This document shows, piece by piece, positions 7,147-13,069 of a stretch of DNA of 13,069 nucleotides (within the stretch, counting starts at the first letter, position 1; the number at the start of each line of letters is the position of its first letter). The stretch covers positions 1 through 13,069 of the forward strand of contig PWUC01000164.1 of the NCBI GenBank assembly GCA_003562655.1, written 5' to 3'. The notes beneath the pieces were generated by a model. The model did not search any database. It saw nothing but the letters and a program-made list of their open reading frames with translations, and had not been told where the DNA came from. Origin of the DNA: Clostridia bacterium (GTDB lineage Bacteria > Bacillota_E > SLMV01 > PUMD01). The translations under genes and the position numbers were made by a program.

Positions 7147-8046
7147 TCAGTTCCGCTGCCTCGGGTCGAGAACATCTCGCAGACCATCGCCAAACAGGTT
7201 GAAGCCCAGAACCGTGATGGTGATGGCGATTCCGGGGAAGGTCGCCAGCCAGGGGGCATGACGCAGATAGCGCCGCCCCTCGGACAGCATCCTGCCCCAG
7301 CTGATGGTCGGAGGCATTGTGCCGAGGCCCAGGAAACTGAGGGCAGCTTCAGAAACGATGGGCGCGGCCAGACCGAGCGTTCCATACACAACGACCACGC
7401 CGAGAATATTGGGCAGCAGGTACTTGAATATGAGATTCATGTCGCTCAGACCCATGGCTCGCCCCGCCTCCACGAATTCCTGCTGTTTCAGGCCGAGGAT
7501 CTCGCCCCGGACCAGACGGGCGAACTGGGGCCACCCCACAATGCTGAGGGCCAACATCACATTGAAAATACCAGGCCCCCACACCGCCATGACCGCGATG
7601 GCCAGCAGAATCCCGGGGAAGGCGATGAAGACATCGGTGATCCGCATGATGATGGTATCCACCCTGCCGCCGTAATAGCCCGCTATGAGCCCCGCCGGTA
7701 TGCCGATCAGGCCCCTGAGGGTCACCACCATGAAGCCGACTGAAAGAGATACCCGTGTTCCGTATATCAGCCGACTCAGAACACAACGCCCCAGGTTGTC
7801 AGTGCCCAGGGGAAACTCCCGGCTGGGCGCCTCCCGCGCCCGGTGGAGCTGCTGATCGTAGGGATCGTTGGGTACAATCCACGGAGCGAAAACTGTGGCC
7901 AGCATCATGATCAGGACAATTCCCAGACCGACCATGGCAATCCGCTTCCGGGCCAGGCGGAACAAAACGTCATACTTGGAACGCGTAACCCTATCATCCG
8001 TTACAGCGTCAGTGACAACACCAGGACTATCCTCTGGAGTCTTCAT
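7147..8046 (-). CDS. ABC transporter permease, DppC/OppC/NikC type
   Basis: This is the second inner-membrane permease of a peptide/nickel-type (family 5) importer. The protein is 299 residues. An N-terminal cytoplasmic segment and first membrane helix (about 34-58) lead to the family phrase PLGTDNLGRCVLSRLIYG (about 79-96). Further helices follow, and the cytoplasmic EAA loop (EAGRAMGLSDMNLIFKYLLPN, about 193-213) is where the ATPase docks. It ends with GDGLRDVLDPR, the usual C-terminus. The start at 8046 is chosen because AGGAGG lies six bases upstream, overlapping the TAG stop of the preceding permease gene. An ATG at 8064 would overlap that gene by eight bases and has no better ribosome site. 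The two permeases are cotranscribed. No ATPase gene follows, which is unusual. Confidence 0.94.
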   Translation of the reverse strand: MKTPEDSPGVVTDAVTDDRVTRSKYDVLFRLARKRIAMVGLGIVLIMMLATVFAPWIVPNDPYDQQLHRAREAPSREFPLGTDNLGRCVLSRLIYGTRVSLSVGFMVVTLRGLIGIPAGLIAGYYGGRVDTIIMRITDVFIAFPGILLAIAVMAVWGPGIFNVMLALSIVGWPQFARLVRGEILGLKQQEFVEAGRAMGLSDMNLIFKYLLPNILGVVVVYGTLGLAAPIVSEAALSFLGLGTMPPTISWGRMLSEGRRYLRHAPWLATFPGIAITITVLGFNLFGDGLRDVLDPRQRN

Positions 8047-8056
8047 GCCAGTCCTC

Positions 8057-8977
8057 CTAATCATACCTGATCCGCGGATCGATAAAGGCGTAGGTCACGT
8101 CCACCAGAAGGTTCACCAGGCAGAACAGGGTGGCAAACATCAGCAGATTCCCCATGATCATGGGATAGTCACGCTGCATCATCCGCTGGTACGCGAACCG
8201 GCCGATCCCCGGCCACGCGAACACCGTCTCCACAATAACCGTTCCACCCAGCCTGAATCCCAGCTGCAGACCCACAACGGTCAGAACGGCGGTCAGTGCG
8301 GAGCGGAGAGCGTGCTTGTATATGACCTTGCGCTCCGGCAGACCCTTGGACCGCGCAGTTCGAATGTAGTCCTGCCGTATCACTTCCAACATCGATGAGC
8401 GAGTGATCCGCGTGATGGTGGCCATGCCGCTGGTCCCCAGCGTCAGGGCCGGCATGAGAATGTGCAGCAGAGAGCCCCTCCCACTTGCAGGGAGAATTCC
8501 CAGATGAAGGGCAAAGAGCAGAATCAACATGATGCCCACCCAGAAGTTCGGCATGGAAATGCCCAGAAAGGCGCCGATGCGGGTGACATGATCAAACCAC
8601 GAGTCCTGCCGCACAGCGGAAATTACTCCGGCCGTCACCCCCACTCCAACGGAGATCAGCATCGAGGCCACGACCAGCTCCAACGTTGCCGGCATGAACC
8701 CCAGGATCATTGGCAGGACCGGTCGGGAATCGCGAAAGGACACACCCCAGTCACCAGTGAGTATTCCGCCTGCCCACTGAAGGTAGCGAAGCCACCAGGG
8801 CTGGTCCAGCCCCAGCTGTTCCCTGAGCCGGTCGATCTCCTCCACGGTGGCATCCTGCTCGAGCAAAATGGCCACAGGATCTCCCGGTGTGAGGTTGATC
8901 AGCGCAAAGACAACGATAGAGACCCCAAACAACACGGGGATCATCTGCAGCAGCCTGCGCCCTATATAGGTGTACAT
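8057..8977 (-). CDS. ABC transporter permease, DppB/OppB/NikB type
   Basis: This is the first inner-membrane permease of a family 5 importer, 306 residues long. It begins with the family pattern YIGRRLLQMIPVLFGVS and a first helix at about 9-29, then the periplasmic LTPGDP segment (29-34) and LREQLGLDQPWWLRYLQW. Further helices follow, with the EAA loop (DYIRTARSKGLPERKVIYKHALR) at about 203-225. The C-terminus has VETVFAWPGIGRFAYQRM and ends YAFIDPRIRYD, all typical. The start ATG at 8977 follows GGGGAG by seven to eight bases. It would form a heterodimer with the next gene product. Substrate class (di/oligopeptide, nickel or opine) cannot be told from the permeases. Confidence 0.94.
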   Translation of the reverse strand: MYTYIGRRLLQMIPVLFGVSIVVFALINLTPGDPVAILLEQDATVEEIDRLREQLGLDQPWWLRYLQWAGGILTGDWGVSFRDSRPVLPMILGFMPATLELVVASMLISVGVGVTAGVISAVRQDSWFDHVTRIGAFLGISMPNFWVGIMLILLFALHLGILPASGRGSLLHILMPALTLGTSGMATITRITRSSMLEVIRQDYIRTARSKGLPERKVIYKHALRSALTAVLTVVGLQLGFRLGGTVIVETVFAWPGIGRFAYQRMMQRDYPMIMGNLLMFATLFCLVNLLVDVTYAFIDPRIRYD

Positions 8978-9015
8978 GGCATCACTCCCCGCTTACGCTT
9001 TCGAATAGAAGATGC

Positions 9016-9039
9016 GGAGGGGATGCCCCGATCCCCTCC
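9016..9039 (-). promoter_or_regulatory. Perfect stem-loop between binding-protein and permease genes
   Basis: A nine-base perfect inverted repeat (GGAGGGGAT / ATCCCCTCC) encloses a six-base loop in the 98-base gap between the binding-protein gene and the first permease gene. No T-run follows on the minus strand. In other importer operons such structures stabilise the upstream mRNA, so the binding protein is made in excess over the permeases. That role is inferred here. It could also cause partial termination. Confidence 0.55.
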
Positions 9040-9075
9040 ACACCCATTCTTAACCTCGTCAGCCCATGCTCCCCA

Positions 9076-10659
9076 TCACTCGGCCAGGGTCACATCCTTG
9101 AGCTTCCAGGTGTAGAAGTAACCACAACGGCCGACGTAATTCTGCACCTCGGGGCGGTGGGCGGCGATGGTGACGTAGTAGGAAACGTACGTATAGGGCT
9201 GTTCCTCTGCCAGGATCTCCTGGATCTCGAAGTACTTCTGTTTCCGGATCTCCTGGTCGGTGTTGGTCCTGGCCAGATCGAGTAGTTCGTCCACGGTGGG
9301 GTTGGCATACAGCTGACGGTTGGCTCCCGCCGGTGCCCAGTTCCGGCTGTGGAACTGCCGGTAAACGCCCCGGTCTGGATCCGTCTGCCCGGACCAACCG
9401 ATGGTGAACATCTCGATGTCGCCATCCAGAACGTCCTGGTAGAAGGCACCCCACTCCTGCTCAAGCAGGGAAATGTCAACTCCGATATCCGCCAGCTGGT
9501 GCTGTACGATCTCACACATCTCCCGGGTGATCTCACCCTCCGACAGCTTCAATTCGACTGCAAGTCCATCGGGGTAGCCGGCGTCCGACAGGAGGTCCAT
9601 GGCCTTCTCCGGCTCGTAGCCAAACTTGCGAACGTCCGGATTGTGGGCCCAGGACGTGGGGATGATCGGCGAATAGGCGACCTCTCTCTGACCGTAGAAC
9701 ACGTGGTCTACCAGGGTCTCCATGTCAATGCCGTAAGCGATCGCCTGACGGACCCGAATGTCATCAAAGGGGGCCCTGCCGCAGTGGTAGCTGAAGTAGT
9801 TGAAACCGGTACCCGGTGTGAAGGTCACCAGGACATCGGGATCATCATCCAGTCGATCGACATCCTCCGGGGGTACCCCATCGACCAGATGGACTCCTCC
9901 CGTCTCCAGTTCCACCAGCTTGGTGGTCACCTCCGGGATCGGCCTCAACACGATCGTATCAACAGCAGGCCTTCCCTCGAAGTAGTCGTCAAAGGCCTCG
10001 AGGACGACGCGGTCGTTGGGGATCCATTCCTTGAAGACGAAGGGGCCCGCTCCGACGGGGTTGGTCTGCAAGAACTCGGTGCCCTTGTCCTCGGCGATGT
10101 GCTTGGGAACGATCCCCGGTGACAGGTAGTAGAGGAAGGGCGCATTCGGCTCCCGCAGTTCGAACTTCACCGTATAGTCATCAATGATGGTGATCTCCGT
10201 GATCGGCTCATAGAACGCGATGTTGCGGGCTCCGAAGTCGGGATCTCTGAACGTATCGTACGTGTACTTCACATCCTCGGCGGTCAGCTCCACCCCATCG
10301 TGGAAGAAGATCCCCTCATGCAGATGGAAGATATAGGTGGTGTCGTCAGGGATCTCGATCTCCTTGGCCGCATAGGGTATGATCTCCATGGTGTCCATGT
10401 CCCACTTCAGAAGGCCCACATAGACCAGGTTGGTGACGTTAGCAGAGGCCACGTCCGTCGACAGGCGCGGATCCAGATTGGTGGCATCGGACGCGAGGCC
10501 CATTCTCAGTTCAACTGGCTCCGCGGGCTCCTCAGCGGGCGTTACCTCTTCTTCCTCATCATCCGGATCCTCGACAGCTGCCGGGGCGCAGGCTGCCATC
10601 ATGACCATCGTCAGCAGCAACAGCACTGCAATCCAAATGAGCGAGCTTTTTCGACCCAT
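9076..10659 (-). CDS. Family 5 extracellular substrate-binding lipoprotein (DppA/OppA/NikA-like)
   Basis: This is the solute receptor of the importer, 527 residues, anchored outside the membrane. It has a lipoprotein signal: a short MGRKSS start, a hydrophobic stretch (7-20) and a lipobox ending MAAC with Cys24 as the lipidation site. A very acidic, proline-rich linker follows (about 30-47). The mature domain carries family 5 phrases: NLDPRLSTD (about 61-69), the IFFHDGVELTAEDVKYTYD segment (about 113-131), NPVGAGPFVFKEW, VRQAIAYGIDME, and PYTYVSYYVTIAAHRPEVQNY near the C-terminus. The ATG at 10659 follows GGGAGGGG by about eight bases. Family 5 proteins bind peptides, nickel complexes, opines or other small ligands; the ligand cannot be assigned from sequence alone. 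A gap of 293 bases upstream could hold its promoter. Confidence 0.94.
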   Translation of the reverse strand: MGRKSSLIWIAVLLLLTMVMMAACAPAAVEDPDDEEEEVTPAEEPAEPVELRMGLASDATNLDPRLSTDVASANVTNLVYVGLLKWDMDTMEIIPYAAKEIEIPDDTTYIFHLHEGIFFHDGVELTAEDVKYTYDTFRDPDFGARNIAFYEPITEITIIDDYTVKFELREPNAPFLYYLSPGIVPKHIAEDKGTEFLQTNPVGAGPFVFKEWIPNDRVVLEAFDDYFEGRPAVDTIVLRPIPEVTTKLVELETGGVHLVDGVPPEDVDRLDDDPDVLVTFTPGTGFNYFSYHCGRAPFDDIRVRQAIAYGIDMETLVDHVFYGQREVAYSPIIPTSWAHNPDVRKFGYEPEKAMDLLSDAGYPDGLAVELKLSEGEITREMCEIVQHQLADIGVDISLLEQEWGAFYQDVLDGDIEMFTIGWSGQTDPDRGVYRQFHSRNWAPAGANRQLYANPTVDELLDLARTNTDQEIRKQKYFEIQEILAEEQPYTYVSYYVTIAAHRPEVQNYVGRCGYFYTWKLKDVTLAE

Positions 10660-10952
10660 CCTTGTTACCCCTCCCTTGGTAGTAACCTTGCAGATGGTCT
10701 GGCTGCGTCTAAGGTTTCTTCATGTATATGCTGAACTCCTCCCTTTCGGCAAGAACGAAACGTGGCAGTGACTCTTTTTCATATATGCATGCCGCCCCTA
10801 CGAACAGGGATCGGACGAATGCCACTAGATGGCGAACCCCCCGATATGAAAACATCTGGCCCGGGGATCGACTCTCAGGCCTCCTACACTACCCCTACCA
10901 TCCTGCCGCAATGGCGAGTTAGGCAGAGGTCTTCTGTACTCCCTCGACCCCG
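10660..10952 (-). other. 293-base gap between MetE-like and binding-protein genes
   Basis: No convincing gene lies here on either strand. It contains the inverted repeat near the end of the MetE-like gene and AT-rich patches (CATATATG near 10783, CATATACAT near 10727). The best promoter-like pair found is TTGCCG with TATACA 18 bases later, at about 10752-10723. It is weak (four of six matches each) and uncertain. The gap length still makes a separate promoter for the transporter operon likely. Confidence 0.4.
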
Positions 10953-10961
10953 CTACAGAAG
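10931..10961 (-). terminator. Inverted repeat overlapping the MetE-like stop codon, possible weak terminator
   Basis: CTTCTGTA and TACAGAAG (eight perfect pairs, extendable by G-T pairs) flank a 15-base GC-rich loop. One arm contains the TAG stop of the MetE-like gene. There is no T-run, and the loop is long, so termination efficiency would be low. It may mark the end of the kynureninase/MetE-like transcript. Confidence 0.3.
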
Positions 10962-11975
10962 GTCAGCCCGGAGTCGATCGGAAACCTCCCGGAGCAACTC
11001 GAAGACCCGGTTGGCCACAGATACATCGGCCGGGCCCAGGCCGCAGGCCGGGGTGAGCAGCGATGAGCGGGCCACATCCGCGAGGGCAAGGCCCGTTCGG
11101 GATGATAGCTGACCGGCCAGTTCCCTCCAGTTCCCGGCCAGATCCGCAGCACTTACCCTGTGCGCGTCGCTGTCAACGGGCACGATCCCCCAGGCCAACA
11201 TGCCATCCGATCGCAGAAAGGATCCGACCCGGTCTCCGTAAAGGCAGAACTGTTTGCCGTAGCTGTGGGCGTCAAAAGAGACCACGTCAGGGTCGAGATC
11301 GAGGATCAAATCCCAGTCGGTGTTGCCGCAGCAGTGAATTCCCGTCAGACCCTCGAGCCCCTCGAGCACGCCCCCCAGTGCGGCCTGCACTGATTCTCTG
11401 GAATAGGGAAAGTGGGCCGATCCGTAGGTGGCCATGTACGGCTCATCAAGAAACATCAGGGTCGGTACACCCAACTCGGCCAGGTATCGCTGCTGCCAGC
11501 GAGCTGCCAGGGCGATGTGGTTGATCACCCAGTCCATGATCTCGGGCGAGTACATCACCGGCAGATCCTGTCCATCCACCGCGGACAGGCCCAGGCTCAC
11601 AGGCCCCAGGATATGGCCCTTTACCCACTGCGCTGAGTCCCACTGCGAACCGACGAAGGCATAGAGTCCAGCCGCCCTCTCCTCGGGAGGGCACACCCAC
11701 TCGCCGTTCTCCATGACGGCCTCATAAAGGCATATCGCCTCCTCCCGGCCCTTCTCTACGCTGATCCGGGGTCGATCCTCGCAGGTCAACCCCGGGAGTC
11801 CTGGGAGAAACTGGCGCCCCATTTGCTCCAGCGGACTCCGGCGCGGTAGTTGGGGCCAGAAGGGGATCTCGGGAACGAAGGTTCTCACCAGATCCAGAGC
11901 CTCTCCCACATCATCGTGGGGCAGGCTTCCGATCGCTGCCGGCAGTAGGTTCCCGGCAAACCGGCTCCTGCTCAT
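10953..11975 (-). CDS. Single-domain MetE-like protein (cobalamin-independent methionine synthase superfamily)
   Basis: The protein is 340 residues and resembles the C-terminal catalytic barrel of MetE, which moves a methyl group to a zinc-bound thiol. It has no N-terminal MetE domain, so it is not a standard tetrahydropteroyl-triglutamate methionine synthase. The N-terminal phrase IGSLPH (about 15-20) and EIPFWPQLPRRS (about 36-47) mark a family often annotated only as methionine synthase II-like. An LDEP motif sits near 176-179. A zinc site is visible as His214-x-Cys216 (IHCCGNTDW) and Cys311 (TPACGLG). The position equivalent to the MetE glutamate ligand appears to be Asp235 (VVSFDAH). The ATG at 11975 has GGGGAGGT six bases upstream; a GTG at 12020 overlapping the kynureninase stop is less likely. 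It is co-operonic with kynureninase (41-base gap). The methyl donor and acceptor are unknown. Confidence 0.82.
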   Translation of the reverse strand: MSRSRFAGNLLPAAIGSLPHDDVGEALDLVRTFVPEIPFWPQLPRRSPLEQMGRQFLPGLPGLTCEDRPRISVEKGREEAICLYEAVMENGEWVCPPEERAAGLYAFVGSQWDSAQWVKGHILGPVSLGLSAVDGQDLPVMYSPEIMDWVINHIALAARWQQRYLAELGVPTLMFLDEPYMATYGSAHFPYSRESVQAALGGVLEGLEGLTGIHCCGNTDWDLILDLDPDVVSFDAHSYGKQFCLYGDRVGSFLRSDGMLAWGIVPVDSDAHRVSAADLAGNWRELAGQLSSRTGLALADVARSSLLTPACGLGPADVSVANRVFELLREVSDRLRADLL

Positions 11976-12016
11976 GTCGATACCTCCCCGTCCAGATCCC
12001 GGTGACGGTGATCGCG

Positions 12017-13069
12017 TCACGACACCGGTTCGCGTTGTGAGTCGTAGCCTTCGTATTCGCGGCTGGCGGTAATATGCCGGATGTGCTGCACGGTCCTGTA
12101 CACCTCGTGGTAGGTGCTGTACAGCGCGACGGGAGCCAGCCTGATGACATTCGGGGGCCGGAAATCCGGTACCACTCCCCGCGCCTTCAGTGCCCTCACA
12201 ATGCGCAGGGCCTCGGGATGCTCCACCGCCACGTGTCCGCCCCGGCGTTCCTCCTCGCGCGGCGTTCCCACGGTGCAGTGACAGGGCGCCCCCGAGAGCA
12301 ACCGGTCAACGAGGAACATCATGTATGAGGTCAGTCGGAGGGAACGGGCCCTGACCGCCTCCATTCCCGCCTCGGCAAACAGTCGCAGCGAGCCGAGCAG
12401 GGGCACGGCGCTGAGTACGCTGACGGTCCCGATCTGCCAGCCGCCAGCCGAAGGTGCCGGCCTGAACTGGGTATTCATATCGAACTGTTGATCCTTTCGG
12501 TACCCCCACCAACCGGCCAGGCCCCGACTCCGTCCGAAGTGCCGGCGGTTCACATACAGACCGGCAATGCCCCCGGGACCGCTGTTCAGGTACTTGTACG
12601 TGCACCAGAAGGCAAAATCCACACCCCATTCAGACAAACAGTGCGGCACGGCCCCCGCCGAATGGCTGCAGTCAAAGCCGATGACGATGCCGCGATCATG
12701 GGCCTCCCGCGCCAGACGCTCCATGTTTAGAAGCTGTCCGCTGCGGTAGAGCACCGAGGGAAACAGCGCCAGCTGAATGTCAGGGGACATGGCCTCGACG
12801 ATGTCATCCTCCTCAAGGAACCTCCCGTCGCGGCTCTGCACCAGGATCAGGTCCTCGCGGGGATCCATGCCCCGCAGGCGCAGCTGACTCTGCAGCGCGT
12901 AAAGGTCAGAGGGGAAGTTCAGCCCGTCGGCGAGTATCCTCCTGCGCTGGCCTCGCCGATGGTAGAAGGTGCTGACCAGAGCGTGCAGGTTCACGGTGGT
13001 CGATGAAGCAGACACCACCTCGTCTGCGTCCGCCCCCATCAGGTCGGCCTGACGTCGACCCAGTTCCTC
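12017..13069 (-). CDS. kynU: Kynureninase, C-terminal part (cut by right edge)
   Basis: Kynureninase is a PLP enzyme that cleaves L-kynurenine to anthranilate and alanine (or 3-hydroxykynurenine to 3-hydroxyanthranilate). The visible 350 residues lack roughly the first 60-70 of a usual ~410-420. The frame is open to the window edge, and residues EELGRRQADL precede the first visible methionine at 13039, so that methionine is internal. Seen in the fragment: TTVNLHALVSTFY (cofactor-phosphate region, about 24-36), the PLP-contacting aspartate in GFDCSHSAGA (about 131-140), and the Schiff-base lysine at about 159 in CTYKYLNSGPGG, a kynureninase signature. GWWGYRKDQQFDM and GTVSVLSAVP follow and are also family-typical. 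The 3' end lies just upstream of the MetE-like gene in the same orientation. Genes farther upstream, possibly other kynurenine-pathway steps, are outside the window. Confidence 0.93.
   Translation of the reverse strand, partial: EELGRRQADLMGADADEVVSASSTTVNLHALVSTFYHRRGQRRRILADGLNFPSDLYALQSQLRLRGMDPREDLILVQSRDGRFLEEDDIVEAMSPDIQLALFPSVLYRSGQLLNMERLAREAHDRGIVIGFDCSHSAGAVPHCLSEWGVDFAFWCTYKYLNSGPGGIAGLYVNRRHFGRSRGLAGWWGYRKDQQFDMNTQFRPAPSAGGWQIGTVSVLSAVPLLGSLRLFAEAGMEAVRARSLRLTSYMMFLVDRLLSGAPCHCTVGTPREEERRGGHVAVEHPEALRIVRALKARGVVPDFRPPNVIRLAPVALYSTYHEVYRTVQHIRHITASREYEGYDSQREPVS

Noticed and set aside
8047..8064. Upstream ATG for the DppC-type permease
   Set aside because: The ATG at 8046 has AGGAGG at ideal distance; the upstream one lies before that ribosome site and inside the previous gene.
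10706..10723. Tiny ORF (MKKP) upstream of the binding-protein gene
   Set aside because: AGGAG is about 12 bases from the ATG and the ORF has only four codons, so it is most likely chance.
1..13069. CRISPR arrays, insertion sequences, tRNA or rRNA genes
   Set aside because: No spaced direct repeats, transposase motifs, terminal inverted repeats of element type, or cloverleaf/rRNA sequence were seen on reading both strands.

Overview
This window comes from a GC-rich, low-oxygen or anaerobic-type Firmicute (Clostridia/Limnochordia-like). The evidence is a tRNA-Met-type T-box leader, the metG-tatD-rsmA gene order known from Firmicutes, strong GGAGG ribosome sites and the use of GTG and TTG starts. 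The lineage is an inference. Every convincing gene lies on the minus strand, so the window is described here from its right end (upstream) to its left end (downstream).

Right part (13069 to 5490), accessory and metabolic: the C-terminal 350 residues of a kynureninase run in from the right edge. Next, 41 bases downstream, is a single-domain MetE-like (cobalamin-independent methionine synthase superfamily) protein. After a 293-base gap comes a peptide/nickel-type ABC importer: a lipoprotein binding protein and two permeases, with a perfect 9-bp stem-loop between the binding protein and the permeases. No ATPase genes follow. Instead there is a 367-base gap with a hairpin whose 3' arm contains a near-perfect Shine-Dalgarno sequence in front of a 46-codon ORF. 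Beyond it is a LarA-family (nickel-pincer lactate racemase superfamily) gene with all the known catalytic residues.

Middle (5321 to 3519): a cytosolic S9-family (prolyl oligopeptidase / acylaminoacyl-peptidase type) serine peptidase with a beta-propeller and an intact Ser-Asp-His triad.

Left part (3316 to 1), housekeeping: a consensus sigma-A promoter (TTGACG, 17 bases, TATAAT), then a T-box leader with terminator and the AGAGTGGTACCGCG box, then metG (with C-terminal tRNA-binding domain), tatD and the start of rsmA/ksgA. These three genes are coupled by one-base spacing or short overlap. rnmV, which sits between tatD and rsmA in Bacillus, is absent.

Together the accessory genes suggest import of small peptides or related compounds, hydrolysis by the S9 peptidase, and catabolism of amino-acid-derived metabolites (kynurenine cleavage, 2-hydroxyacid racemisation). 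The sequence does not prove that these genes form one pathway. The spots most worth a second look are the kynureninase/MetE-like pair, the SD-sequestering hairpin ahead of larA, and the transporter that lacks ATPases.
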